Below, piece by piece: positions 16,872 to 28,152 of a stretch of DNA of 64,000 nt (position 1 is its first letter; each line of letters opens with the position of its first letter). The DNA comes from JASHUC01 sp035523875. GTDB lineage: Bacteria; Pseudomonadota; Gammaproteobacteria; Steroidobacterales; Steroidobacteraceae. The position numbers and the translations under genes were made by a program. The notes under the pieces are model-generated. The model saw only the letters and a list, made by a program, of their open reading frames with translations, was not told the DNA's origin and did not search any database. Location: the NCBI GenBank assembly GCA_035523875.1, contig DATKPY010000018.1, positions 1 to 64,000 of the forward strand. The letters run 5' to 3'.

Positions 16872-17746
16872 GCGCCCCCCTCGCGCAGCCTGAGCAGCGG
16901 CTGCCCCACCCGGATCAGGTCTCCTTGCGCGAGTTCGGGCCGCAGCTCAACGCCCGGCGGCGCGAATGCAATGATCGTCGAGCCGTGCTGGAACCAGCCC
17001 ATCTCCTCGCCCTTGCGCAGCACGGCGTCGCACGGAATGCGATTCGGCCCGCGGTAGCGCAGGTGCAGCAGCACGTCGGCAAAATGCAAGCGGATGCTCG
17101 CGACGAGGATCGCGGCGACCGGCACGAGCGTGATCAGATGCCCGGAGGGAATCAAGCGGCAGCGGATGATGGCCCGCTCGTTCTTGCAGAAGAGGCGCTC
17201 GATGCGCTTGAGCGCGATCGGATTCACGTTCCACGTGTCACCCGAGACGTAGGTCACCTGCTCGACTTGCAGATCGTAGGGGGCGTGAAAGCGGTGATAC
17301 ATCGCGGCGGTGAGGCGCAGCGTCACATACGACCCGCGCCGGTAGGTATCGATCAGGTCGTGCTCACCGAGCAGATCGGCGAGCGCGTAAGGGAAGCCCT
17401 TCACTTGGAGCGCGGAACCGTCGCGCACGGGGCCCATCGCGCCCACGATGGCGTCGCAGGGGCTCACGAGCACAGAGGGGTGGGGGTCGATGGGCCGGGC
17501 CCCGGGCCTGAGCTCGCGCGTGAAGCAGTCCTGCAGGCTCCTGAAGCGCGTCGACCTGGCGTCGCTCAAGTCAAGCGGGCTGAACAGTCGCCACGCCCCG
17601 ATACAAGCGCCGCGCACGAGGGGATGCTCGCGGCGGCTGAGCCAACCGAGGAACAGCGTGAGCCAGCGGCGCGGCAGCCGATTCGTGAGCAGAAAATTGA
17701 GGTCTTCATGCTGCGCGATCCGCGCAATCGCTGCGCGCAGTGTCAT
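16868..17746 (-). CDS. psd: Phosphatidylserine decarboxylase
   Basis: 292 residues from the ATG at 17746 (a TTG seven codons upstream is less likely). Psd converts phosphatidylserine to phosphatidylethanolamine using a pyruvoyl group made by self-cleavage at a G-S-T motif. Here the site is GST in QHGSTIIAF, with S256 becoming the pyruvoyl. MYHRFHAPYD and the VSPCDAIVG segment are also typical of the family. The processed alpha chain would be the last ~37 residues. It opens a minus-strand operon with the SDR and methyltransferase, and shares a 59-bp divergent gap with the aminotransferase gene. A housekeeping psd is often placed elsewhere with pssA, so this may be a specialised copy. Confidence 0.9.
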   Translation of the reverse strand: MTLRAAIARIAQHEDLNFLLTNRLPRRWLTLFLGWLSRREHPLVRGACIGAWRLFSPLDLSDARSTRFRSLQDCFTRELRPGARPIDPHPSVLVSPCDAIVGAMGPVRDGSALQVKGFPYALADLLGEHDLIDTYRRGSYVTLRLTAAMYHRFHAPYDLQVEQVTYVSGDTWNVNPIALKRIERLFCKNERAIIRCRLIPSGHLITLVPVAAILVASIRLHFADVLLHLRYRGPNRIPCDAVLRKGEEMGWFQHGSTIIAFAPPGVELRPELAQGDLIRVGQPLLRLREGGA

Positions 17747-17805
17747 CTGACTGTCACCGTTTCGCAATACGGTTGCCGCGGCAGTTGGTTGCCCACGGGA
17801 GGATC

Positions 17806-19503
17806 ATGTTGGGTTACGCCTTTGCTGCGCTGTTCGGGGTCGTGATTCTGCGCATCGCGTACGCACGGCTCACCCTGTCGCTCGCGAAGCACCGCTCGCT
17901 CGCCGGACATGCGCGGCTCGCGCGCTTCGTAGCGCGCCTGGTGCCTTTCTACGAGTACGACGAGTCGCGGTTCTTCGCCGCCGATGGAGCGCCGCCGGAT
18001 GTGGTCGCGCAGCGGCACGCCGGATTCGCACGGCTCGCGAGCTACTACGCGGAGCACTACGCCAAGAGCGCGGCGCTCACCCGCGAGGTCGAGCCCCAGC
18101 TCTCGGACCTGCAGTTCACCTCGCGTTACCGCGTGCCGTTCCAGTTCAGCCGGATCGTGCGCGAGCGGCTGCGCGCCGGCGTGTTCCTCGAGTCCTCCTC
18201 GGGCGCGACCGTGACCGACCTCGACGGCAACGGCTTCATCGACGTGAGCGGTTCCTACGGCGTGAATCTCTTCGGCTACGACTTCTACAAGGGGTGCATC
18301 GAGCGCGGCACGGAGCGCGTACGCGCGCTCGGTCCGGTGTTGGGCGCGTATCACCCCGTGCTCGTCGAGAACGTGAGCCGGCTGCGGGAAATCTCGGGCC
18401 TGGACGAGGTGTCGTTCCACATGTCCGGGACCGAGGCGGTCATGCAGGCGGTGCGCCTCGCCCGGTATCACACCGGGCGCAAGCGCCTGGTCAGATTCTG
18501 CGGCGCCTACCACGGATGGTGGGGCGAGGTGCAGCCGGGCGTGGGTAATCCGGTGACGGAAAGCGGGACGCTCACGCTGAAGGACATGCACGCGGCGTCG
18601 CTGCGCGTGCTGCGCAGCCGCCGTGACGTGGCCTGCGTGCTCGTGAATCCGATTCAGGCGCTGCATCCGAATGCCGCGGCAGCCGCCGACTCGGGCCTGA
18701 TCGACAGTGCGCGCAGCGCGCAATTCGACCGCAGCGCCTACCGTGACTGGCTGCGCGCGCTGCGCGCCGTCTGCTCCGAGCGCGGCATCGTCCTGATCTT
18801 CGATGAGGTCTTCGTGGGCTTTCGCATCGCGTTGGGCGGCGCGCAGGAGTACTTCGGCGTGCGCGCCGATCTCGTCACGTACGGCAAGAGTGTGGGCGGC
18901 GGACTGCCGGTGGGTGTGCTGTGCGGACGCAGGCGGCTGATGCGCCGCTTCCGTGAGGACCGGCCGGCGGACGTATGCCTTGCCCGCGGGACCTTCAATT
19001 CCCACCCGTACGTGATGGGTGCGATGTGCGAATTCCTCAAGAGTCTGGAGCGCGATGCGGTCCGCGCGATCTATCGCGACCTCGATGAGGTATGGAACCG
19101 CCGCGCGCACGAGCTCAACGGACGCTTGCGCGCGGCGGGACAGCCCATTCAGGTGGCGCATCTCTCATCCATCTGGACCCTCAACTATCTGCGGCCGTCC
19201 CGCTACAACTGGATGTTCCAGTACTATCTGCGCGCGCAGGGCCTGGCGTTGAGCTGGGTCGGCACCGCGCGCTTCATCTTTCCCATTGACTTGAGCGATC
19301 CCGACTTCGCCCAGGTGGTCGACCGCGTCCTCGCCGCCGCCGCGGCGATGAGCGGCGATGGGTGGTGGTGGGCGGACGCTGCGCTCACCAACCGACAAAT
19401 CAGGCGGCGCGTGCTTCGCGAGCTGTTTCAGGCGCGGCGAACCACATCGTCCATCGGGTCGATCAGCTCCCCGCGCAGCAAGTGGAGCGGCGCGCGCCAG
19501 TAG
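17806..19503 (+). CDS. Class III PLP-dependent aminotransferase with N-terminal membrane segment
   Basis: 565 residues. ATG at 17806 follows GGGAGG. The first ~25 residues (YAFAALFGVVILRIAYARL) form a probable membrane anchor, unusual for this class. From ~residue 125 the protein resembles glutamate-1-semialdehyde aminomutase-type enzymes: SGTEAVMQAVRLAR, AYHGWW, FDEVFVGFR, and the PLP lysine K361 in YGKSVGGGLP. The N-terminal 120 residues have no assigned domain. It lies head to head with psd, so it may aminate a lipid-linked or long-chain keto/aldehyde substrate at the membrane. Its 3' end overlaps the convergent Mpo1-like gene by 76 bp. Confidence 0.82.
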   Translation: MLGYAFAALFGVVILRIAYARLTLSLAKHRSLAGHARLARFVARLVPFYEYDESRFFAADGAPPDVVAQRHAGFARLASYYAEHYAKSAALTREVEPQLSDLQFTSRYRVPFQFSRIVRERLRAGVFLESSSGATVTDLDGNGFIDVSGSYGVNLFGYDFYKGCIERGTERVRALGPVLGAYHPVLVENVSRLREISGLDEVSFHMSGTEAVMQAVRLARYHTGRKRLVRFCGAYHGWWGEVQPGVGNPVTESGTLTLKDMHAASLRVLRSRRDVACVLVNPIQALHPNAAAAADSGLIDSARSAQFDRSAYRDWLRALRAVCSERGIVLIFDEVFVGFRIALGGAQEYFGVRADLVTYGKSVGGGLPVGVLCGRRRLMRRFREDRPADVCLARGTFNSHPYVMGAMCEFLKSLERDAVRAIYRDLDEVWNRRAHELNGRLRAAGQPIQVAHLSSIWTLNYLRPSRYNWMFQYYLRAQGLALSWVGTARFIFPIDLSDPDFAQVVDRVLAAAAAMSGDGWWWADAALTNRQIRRRVLRELFQARRTTSSIGSISSPRSKWSGARQ

Positions 19504-20039
19504 AGCATCACGTCGTGGAAGGGGTCGGTGAGGATCTTGGTAAGCCACACGACGCCCGTGAGCATCCCCTGCTGAACGAAGAGCTGAGCGGTGCGAAACA
19601 GCAGCGCGCCCACGCCGAGGCCGAGCCAGGCCTCGCACAGGCGCCGCAGGAACAAGGCACCGCTCGCCGAGCTCGAGTCGACGCCAAACGGAGGAGGTAG
19701 CAGCCACACCGCGAGCGGTGAGAGACCCCAGAGCGAGAGCAGCACCACCTTGCGCCGCAGGTTGTATCCGACCTTGATGTCCTCCTTGTGCTGGTGGCTC
19801 GCCTGGTTCACGGAGTCGTAACCTTTCGGCTCGAAGAAGAAGTGGCCGAGCTGACGGCTCACCATGGCGGCGAGCCAGCCGATCAGGACGGCGGCAACGA
19901 GATTGGTGAAGACGAGCACGTAGGAGGCGAGGAAGCTGAGCGCGCTCAGCAGGTGAAGAGATTGATTGATCCGGCAATGGTGGTAGTAGCGATGATCGTC
20001 CCATCGCTGCTTTTTCAACTCCGTCAGGAACGTGGGCAT
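19428..20039 (-). CDS. Mpo1/DUF962-like multi-span membrane protein
   Basis: 203 residues, with a strong AAGGAG site 6 bp before the ATG. There are about four membrane segments. Conserved-looking polar residues are RYYHHCRINQSLHLL near the N-terminus, QLGHFFFEP in the middle and NQASHQHKED just after, giving several His at membrane faces. This resembles the H-x-x-N-x-x-x-H and GH-x-x-x-E pattern of Mpo1/DUF962 proteins, iron-dependent dioxygenases that act on 2-hydroxy fatty acids in yeast. The match is by eye and partial; a relation to fatty-acid hydroxylases is the alternative. The lipid-gene setting supports a lipid substrate. Confidence 0.6.
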   Translation of the reverse strand: MPTFLTELKKQRWDDHRYYHHCRINQSLHLLSALSFLASYVLVFTNLVAAVLIGWLAAMVSRQLGHFFFEPKGYDSVNQASHQHKEDIKVGYNLRRKVVLLSLWGLSPLAVWLLPPPFGVDSSSASGALFLRRLCEAWLGLGVGALLFRTAQLFVQQGMLTGVVWLTKILTDPFHDVMLYWRAPLHLLRGELIDPMDDVVRRA

Positions 20040-20086
20040 TCTGTCTCCTTAGGTCGAGGTCCGCGCGTGTTCACCTGCATGACGCA

Positions 20087-20092
20087 TTTATA
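20087..20092 (-). promoter_or_regulatory. Possible -10 box for the Mpo1-like gene
   Basis: TATAAA on the minus strand, 48 bp before the start codon, in an AT-rich patch of an otherwise GC-rich divergent region. The matching -35 is weak (TCACAC at 18 bp). Confidence 0.3.
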
Positions 20093-20185
20093 TGAAGCAC
20101 GTTACAGGGGTGTGACGGCGCCGGTCCATTGCGTGGGGAGCGTGCGCAAGTGCGACCGCTCGCACGACTCGTCACTGCGGTGTCA

Positions 20186-20203
20186 CATCTTCCTGTGAAG
20201 ATG
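20186..20203. promoter_or_regulatory. Perfect 7-bp inverted repeat upstream of the glycosyltransferase gene
   Basis: CATCTTC-CTGT-GAAGATG, 92 bp before the start codon at 20295 in the divergent gap. It could be an operator or a small RNA hairpin in the leader. Confidence 0.35.
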
Positions 20204-20294
20204 CGCCGGAACACGCATCCGTTGGGGAGAGGCATCTGGAGCGCAGCGTACGGGCATCACGCGTCCTCGGGACGCGAGCGGCAGGCCGCATCGC

Positions 20295-21347
20295 ATGAGG
20301 ATCATGATCGTGAGCGACGCCTGGCTCCCGCAGACCAACGGCGTCGTCAATACCCTGCGGCAGACTGCCGAGTGCCTACGCCGCTTCGGGCACGAGGTCG
20401 GGCTCGCGACGCCCCAATCGTTCCGCACCCTCCCTTGTCCGAGCTATCCGGAGATTCGCCTGGCCGTGCTGCCGATGCGTGCGCTCGCCTGCCGCATCGA
20501 GCAGTTCCGGCCGCACGCGATCCACATCGCCACCGAGGGCCCGCTCGGTCTTGCCGCGCGGCGTTTGTGCGTGCGCAAGCGCTGGCAATTCACGACCTCC
20601 TATCACACGCAGTTTCCCCAGTACATCCGCGCGCGCTGGCCGATACCGCTCGGGGTGTCCTACGCGGCGCTGCGCTGGTTTCACGCGGCCGCGCACGCGT
20701 GCATGGTGAGCACCCCGCGGGTGCACGAGGAGCTCGCGCGGCGGGGCTTCGGCAATGTCGTGCGCTGGCGCCGCGGCGTCGACACCGAGTTGTTTCAGCC
20801 GCGCGCCAAGGACTTTCTTCAGCTGCCGCGCCCGATCGCGGCGTACGTGGGAAGACTGGCGGTCGAGAAGAACATCGATGCGTTCCTCGCCATGCGCTGG
20901 CGCGGCACCAAGCTCGTGCTCGGCGACGGACCTGACCGCGCGCGCCTCAAGTCGCGCTACCCGCAAGCCGTCTTCGCCGGCTTCCGCTTCGCAGAGGATC
21001 TGGCCGCGCACTTGGCCGCGGCCGATGTGCTCGTCTTTCCGAGCCTCACCGATACCTTTGGCCTCGTGAATCTCGAGGCGATGGCGTGCGGCGTGCCGGT
21101 CGCAGCCTATCCGGTCACCGGCCCGATCGATGTCGTGGACGACGGGGTGACCGGGGCCCTCGATGCCGACCTTGCGCGTGCGGCAGAGCGCGCGCTCACG
21201 ATCGACCCGAAAGCGTGCCGCGCGCGTGCCCTGCAATCGAGCTGGGATGTCTGCACGCGCGAGTTCGAGTCGCATCTGGTCGATTGCCGGCTGGGGTTCG
21301 CGCCGAGCACCGTGAACCGTCTGCCCGAGCCAGCGCAGCTTCAATGA
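20295..21347 (+). CDS. GT4-family glycosyltransferase, mannosyltransferase-like
   Basis: 350 residues with two Rossmann halves (GT-B fold). The N-terminal loop VSDAWLPQTNGVVNTLR is typical of GT4 enzymes such as the GDP-mannose-dependent PimB/MgtA and sulfolipid SqdX groups, which glycosylate membrane lipids. AYVGRLAVEKNIDAFL and the nucleotide-binding segment FPSLTDTFGLVNLEAMACG are clear; the first acid of the E-x7-E motif is Asp here. No membrane segment is seen, so it should act at the inner face of the membrane. It ends just before a strong hairpin terminator. Given its neighbours, glycosylation of a diacylglycerol or amino-lipid is plausible. Confidence 0.85.
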   Translation: MRIMIVSDAWLPQTNGVVNTLRQTAECLRRFGHEVGLATPQSFRTLPCPSYPEIRLAVLPMRALACRIEQFRPHAIHIATEGPLGLAARRLCVRKRWQFTTSYHTQFPQYIRARWPIPLGVSYAALRWFHAAAHACMVSTPRVHEELARRGFGNVVRWRRGVDTELFQPRAKDFLQLPRPIAAYVGRLAVEKNIDAFLAMRWRGTKLVLGDGPDRARLKSRYPQAVFAGFRFAEDLAAHLAAADVLVFPSLTDTFGLVNLEAMACGVPVAAYPVTGPIDVVDDGVTGALDADLARAAERALTIDPKACRARALQSSWDVCTREFESHLVDCRLGFAPSTVNRLPEPAQLQ

Positions 21348-21349
21348 GA

Positions 21350-21380
21350 AGCGGGCCCCGCACCGTGTGCGGGGCCCGCT
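21350..21380. terminator. Strong bidirectional hairpin between convergent genes
   Basis: A perfect 13-bp stem (AGCGGGCCCCGCA / TGCGGGGCCCGCT) with a 5-base loop sits between the stops of the glycosyltransferase gene (plus) and the S53 peptidase gene (minus). On the minus strand it is followed by TTCTCATT; on the plus strand the T-run is poor. Confidence 0.75.
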
Positions 21381-21398
21381 TGAGCTCGGGCCGCTTCT

Positions 21399-23468
21399 CT
21401 AGAAGCCCAAGAAGCCGGTGATGAGCGGCGCCAGCTTCGGCGTGCCGATGCCGGTCGCAAGATCGTAGCCCGGCGTGGTCGGATAGAGGCCGTTGTTATT
21501 GGTCGACTGGTGGCGGCCGGTGATGTCGTTGAAATACCCTTGGGAGTTGCTCCGGTAGAGCGCGTAGAGCAGCGAATTGGCGTTGCCGATGCGCCCGCGC
21601 CAGAACCCGTCCCGGTCGCCGATCACCGCCGACCACAGCGGCGAGGAGAGGCTGGTGCCGCCGATCTGGAACCAGCCGGGGGAGGGCTCCTCGGCGCTGA
21701 ACGTGGCGCAGACGCTGTAGGGCGTGGAGGCGCTTCCGGTGCAGTACTCGGCGTACCCCGTGTACGGATCGGCGTTGGCCGACACATCGGGCACCTCGCG
21801 GCACGGCGTCCGCAGCGGTGCAAGCGCGCACTGCGTGGTGCCGTTGCCGTAGGTGGTGAAGGGGTTCGTGATACCCGGTCCGGATTGGTACCCGGGACGA
21901 CCCCAGAATTGGCTGCTGCCGCCGCCCCCGGCGCCGACCTCGGCGCACCAGAAGAAGCCCGGGAAGCCGCCTTCGTTGGCGCTCGCATTGCAGAGGTCAT
22001 CGACGTTCCACACCGTTTCGACCCCGCTCGGATACTGCGGGAACGGGCTCAAGCCCGGGTTGAACGACTCGAGGGAGGTGCCACCGACGCTCGTCACCCA
22101 CGGCTGAGTCGCCGGATCCTCCATATTGACGATCGTCGTGCCGTCGCTGCGGATGCAGTCGAACGCACCGGTATCGCCCGCGGAGCTGAACACGCTCTGT
22201 CCCTGCAGCGCGAGCTGCTCGAAGATCAGGTTCTCCGCCTGAACGTATGCCGCTCCGGAGTCGTTCTCGCACTCACCCCAGCTCGAGCTCACCACATCGG
22301 CGGTGTCGTCTTCGGCGATCCTCGAGTACTCATCGAGCTCGGTCTGCCCCGTGTAGTCGTTCGGCGCGTTGTACACGAGGATGTGGTTGGCGGCCGGTGC
22401 GATCGTGAGCGACATTTCGATGTCGGCGTCCACCTCGATATCCCCGGAGTAGCCCTCGTATTGCGGCGGACATTCATCGCCGGTCGGGCAGATCGGATTG
22501 AGCGGGCCTCCATCGACGATCACATCGACGAGCGGCGCAGTGTAGCGCTTGCCGTAGAAGGTCTGCGCCCAGGCCTCAATGTCCGACCGCTGGTAGGCGG
22601 AGAGCTCGAACACGGCAAGGTTGACGCCCAGGCCCTGCACGAGCGAACCGCCCGAGGGAGCCCCGTAGATCGAGTTCGTCTGGGAGGGAGTGAGACCGCT
22701 GCAGCCGGGGCCGGCTCCGTAGCCGTACGGGAAACCCGTGCCGTTGTTGACCAGATTGAACAACTGCTGCGCGGTGACGTAGGGAGTCTCGCAGCCCGCA
22801 CTGGGTGGGCCGCCGCCGTGATCAGCGCTCAGCCGACGAACGAGATGGGGGTGCAGCCGCACCGTGTTCGTCACGCCCACGACCCCGAGCACGCTCGCGG
22901 CGATCGCCGTCGGCAACGCGACTGCGGAGGTGTTGGCGAAGTAGCTGACACCGCGCGCGTTACGGTAATTGTGGATCGAGGTGCTGAGAGCGGCCTCCAG
23001 GGTGCTGCTCGGGCCGTTCACGCGCAGCAGGAACGGGGAGGAAGTCTCAAGAACGGTCAGTCCGCTCGACTGCAGGTAGCTCGTGACGGCCGCGACGACC
23101 GCGCTGCTCGGCGCAAAGCGCGAATAGAACTCGCCCGCCTGGAGCCACTGGTGGTAATTCGCGCTCTGCGGGTTGTAGACATCGGAGAGGAGCTGCGCCA
23201 GCGCGGCAGCATTGCTCGGTGCGAGCACGATCTCCACCGTCATGCTCGAGCTCGTGAACTCGCCGGTATCGGCGTCGGTCGACGGCCGAAAGCTTCCCGG
23301 AATTGCGGTCCGTCCCGGCACGAGGTCGGCAGCCGAAGCGGAGCCTGCTGCGGCGGTGAGCGCCGCCCCCGCCGCGATCGTTCCGGTGAGAATCAGTGCA
23401 CCGAGCGATGTGCGCGCGGACCTCCGCAGGAGGCGCGCTGGCGTTGTGTTACGCGTCGTAGTCGTCAT
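21399..23468 (-). CDS. Secreted S53 peptidase (sedolisin/kumamolisin type)
   Basis: 689 residues from the ATG at 23468 (GGGAG upstream). Order: long Sec signal (SLGALILTGTIAAGAALT), an inhibitory pro-kumamolisin domain (about residues 50-210, with YHQWLQAGEFYSRFAP), then the catalytic domain. S53 enzymes use a Ser-Glu-Asp triad and work at acid pH. The Glu and Asp are in GDIEVDADIEMSL (E-x3-D), the oxyanion region is SSSWGECEND, and the nucleophile Ser is in GGTSLSSPLW. The C-terminal calcium-site pattern (FNDITG, GYDLATGIGTP) is present. It should be secreted as an inactive precursor that processes itself. A 222-bp gap upstream suggests its own promoter. Confidence 0.93.
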   Translation of the reverse strand: MTTTTRNTTPARLLRRSARTSLGALILTGTIAAGAALTAAAGSASAADLVPGRTAIPGSFRPSTDADTGEFTSSSMTVEIVLAPSNAAALAQLLSDVYNPQSANYHQWLQAGEFYSRFAPSSAVVAAVTSYLQSSGLTVLETSSPFLLRVNGPSSTLEAALSTSIHNYRNARGVSYFANTSAVALPTAIAASVLGVVGVTNTVRLHPHLVRRLSADHGGGPPSAGCETPYVTAQQLFNLVNNGTGFPYGYGAGPGCSGLTPSQTNSIYGAPSGGSLVQGLGVNLAVFELSAYQRSDIEAWAQTFYGKRYTAPLVDVIVDGGPLNPICPTGDECPPQYEGYSGDIEVDADIEMSLTIAPAANHILVYNAPNDYTGQTELDEYSRIAEDDTADVVSSSWGECENDSGAAYVQAENLIFEQLALQGQSVFSSAGDTGAFDCIRSDGTTIVNMEDPATQPWVTSVGGTSLESFNPGLSPFPQYPSGVETVWNVDDLCNASANEGGFPGFFWCAEVGAGGGGSSQFWGRPGYQSGPGITNPFTTYGNGTTQCALAPLRTPCREVPDVSANADPYTGYAEYCTGSASTPYSVCATFSAEEPSPGWFQIGGTSLSSPLWSAVIGDRDGFWRGRIGNANSLLYALYRSNSQGYFNDITGRHQSTNNNGLYPTTPGYDLATGIGTPKLAPLITGFLGF

Positions 23469-23690
23469 CTTGTTGCTCCCTTCAAAGCGGTTCTCGAGTG
23501 TATGAGTTGCCTTTGACGCACGACGCACTGCGACGGGTCGTGCATTCGACTGATTAAGTCAAATATGGCGGCGTGAGACGCGCCACCTCAGGATCGTTGT
23601 TGCCGTTATTGGGAGACGTTCATACGCTGACGAGCGTGCCTCGTCAACACGCGACGGATGAGGCGTCCGCATCCGACCGAGTCGTTGCGC

Positions 23691-26513
<2,823 letters not shown>

Positions 26514-26537
26514 GCCGGCGCGCAGAGCGGGCCGGCT

Positions 26538-27482
26538 TTAAGGTCGCGGCGCTGCAGCCGGGACGGTCGCTGCGCCCGCGGGCGGCAAGGGAAAGTCGCC
26601 ATCGTAGGGCGGCCAGTTCGGGACCGGTCGGTCGGCCGGCGGGTAGTACATCGCGGTCCAGATAGCGCGGATTCGACCGCCTTCGATTGCGAACCACTCG
26701 CTGAAGGCGTTGCGCGGCACGGCCGAGCCGGGTTTGCGGATGAACACCGCCATTGCGAGCACCATGCCGGTGTCGCGATCGACGAGCGGGATACGGCGCG
26801 CCGCGACGTTCGCGAGATTGAAGTGCGCGAATCCGGAGACACAATCGTCGTCGACCCCGCCGCGCCGGCCCGTCACGCGCGTGCCGTTCTCGTAGCGCTC
26901 GCACCCTGGGGCGGCGAGCGCGATCCGCCCATCGTGGGAGACGATTGCGTCGTAGTAGCTCTCGACGATCGCGATCAGCGCCCGGCGCGACAGACGCTCG
27001 TTGGCGGGCAGCACCCTCACCGGCGGAGGGTGCGCGCTCAACCCGGCGGGGTTCCACGCGTTGGGCGGCCGGGCGTTCGGCAGCCCGGGGTCGCCGTCGC
27101 GGGCGAGGTACCACTCGGCCTCCGTGACGGAGCGCTGCTCGATTCGCAACCTCACCGTCGCGATGGCGAGCTTCGCGCCTTCCGCGACGGTCCCGTAGTA
27201 GGCGGCCTCACCGCTCACGGGATCGAGATAGCGACGCTGAACGGAGCCGAGCCCGGTGACCGTGCGCCACACCCCCTCTGCGGGCGGAACGTTGAGCGCG
27301 TTCTCCGTGTGACGGTAGCCGAGCGCGAGCGGCGCCGCCGCCGGGGTGTGGGCGACCACGGCGCGGAGGTACCGATCGAGGAGCGACCCCAAGCACGCGC
27401 GATCGCAATGGAGCGCATCGGTGCCGGCGCTTGCGAGCACCGGCAGGCCAGCGAGGATCACGAGATGGCCGAGGTGCCGCAT
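26538..27482 (-). CDS. Exported DUF8021-like (NTF2-fold) protein
   Basis: 314 residues from the ATG at 27482 (GGGAGG upstream) with a signal peptide (LGHLVILAGLPVLASAG). The N-terminal half (CDRACLGSLLDRYLRAVVAH and later TENALNVPPAEGVWRT) matches the DUF8021 pattern as I recall it. This is a SnoaL/NTF2-like cone fold, often seen in exported proteins of unknown role. The second half (ALIAIVESYYDAIVSHDGR) looks like another NTF2-type unit with a Cys pair (PGCERYENG, DDDCVSGFAHF). It sits between a two-component pair and a hybrid kinase on the same strand, with gaps near 25 bp. It might bind a small ligand in the periplasm; that is a guess. Confidence 0.65.
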   Translation of the reverse strand: MRHLGHLVILAGLPVLASAGTDALHCDRACLGSLLDRYLRAVVAHTPAAAPLALGYRHTENALNVPPAEGVWRTVTGLGSVQRRYLDPVSGEAAYYGTVAEGAKLAIATVRLRIEQRSVTEAEWYLARDGDPGLPNARPPNAWNPAGLSAHPPPVRVLPANERLSRRALIAIVESYYDAIVSHDGRIALAAPGCERYENGTRVTGRRGGVDDDCVSGFAHFNLANVAARRIPLVDRDTGMVLAMAVFIRKPGSAVPRNAFSEWFAIEGGRIRAIWTAMYYPPADRPVPNWPPYDGDFPLPPAGAATVPAAAPRP

Positions 27483-27507
27483 GAATGTGCCTCCCGGTGC
27501 GCGCTCA

Positions 27508-28152
27508 TCAGGGCTCGATGATCTTGTTGCGGATCGCGTAGCGCACGAGCTCGGCGAGCGATGCAATACCCGCCTTGCGCATGATGTTGCTCCGGTGCGT
27601 TTCGGCCGTCTTGACGCTGATTCCGAGGGCGCGCGCCACCTCCTTGTTGCTCTTGCCCTCGGCCAAGAGCTGGAGGATCTCCTGCTCGCGCGCCGAAAGT
27701 GCGCGCAGGCCCGCCTCCGGGGTGCCCCCTTTCAAATATCCCTCGAGTACGATGCGCGCGACCTTGGAGGTGAAGAACGGGCGACCGTCGAGCAGCGCCT
27801 GAAGCGCCGCGACCAGCACTCGGCTCGCGTCGGACTTGAGCACATAGCCCTGTGCGCCGGCCTCGAGCACTTCCCGCGCGAGCTGCTCCGACTCGTGAGC
27901 GGTGAGGATCAGGATGCGCGCGCCGGGGTCGATCGCGAGGATTCTGCGGGTGGCCGCGAGCCCGTTCTGCTCGGGCATGCTCAGGTCGAGCACGATGAGA
28001 TCGGGCCGCAGTCGCAATGCGAGCTCGACCGCCTCGCCGCCGTTGCTCGCCTCCGCCTCCACGACCCACCCGGGCGTCTGCGCGAGGTGCGCCGCGAGCC
28101 CGCGGCGAATCAGCTCGTGATCATCCGCGATCAGTATCCGCACCGGCCGCAT
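27508..28152 (-). CDS. NarL/FixJ-family response regulator
   Basis: 214 residues from the ATG at 28152. The receiver domain has the acidic pair in IADDHELIRR and the phosphoacceptor D56 in LIVLDLSMP, with Thr in LTAHES and Lys in YVLKSDA. The C-terminal LuxR-type helix-turn-helix reads LSAREQEILQLLAEGKSNKE then VKTAETHRSNIMRK. Its start lies inside the last 32 bp of the sensor kinase gene upstream, so the pair is translationally coupled and this is its cognate regulator. Target promoters cannot be told from sequence; likely candidates are within its own operon. Confidence 0.93.
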   Translation of the reverse strand: MRPVRILIADDHELIRRGLAAHLAQTPGWVVEAEASNGGEAVELALRLRPDLIVLDLSMPEQNGLAATRRILAIDPGARILILTAHESEQLAREVLEAGAQGYVLKSDASRVLVAALQALLDGRPFFTSKVARIVLEGYLKGGTPEAGLRALSAREQEILQLLAEGKSNKEVARALGISVKTAETHRSNIMRKAGIASLAELVRYAIRNKIIEP

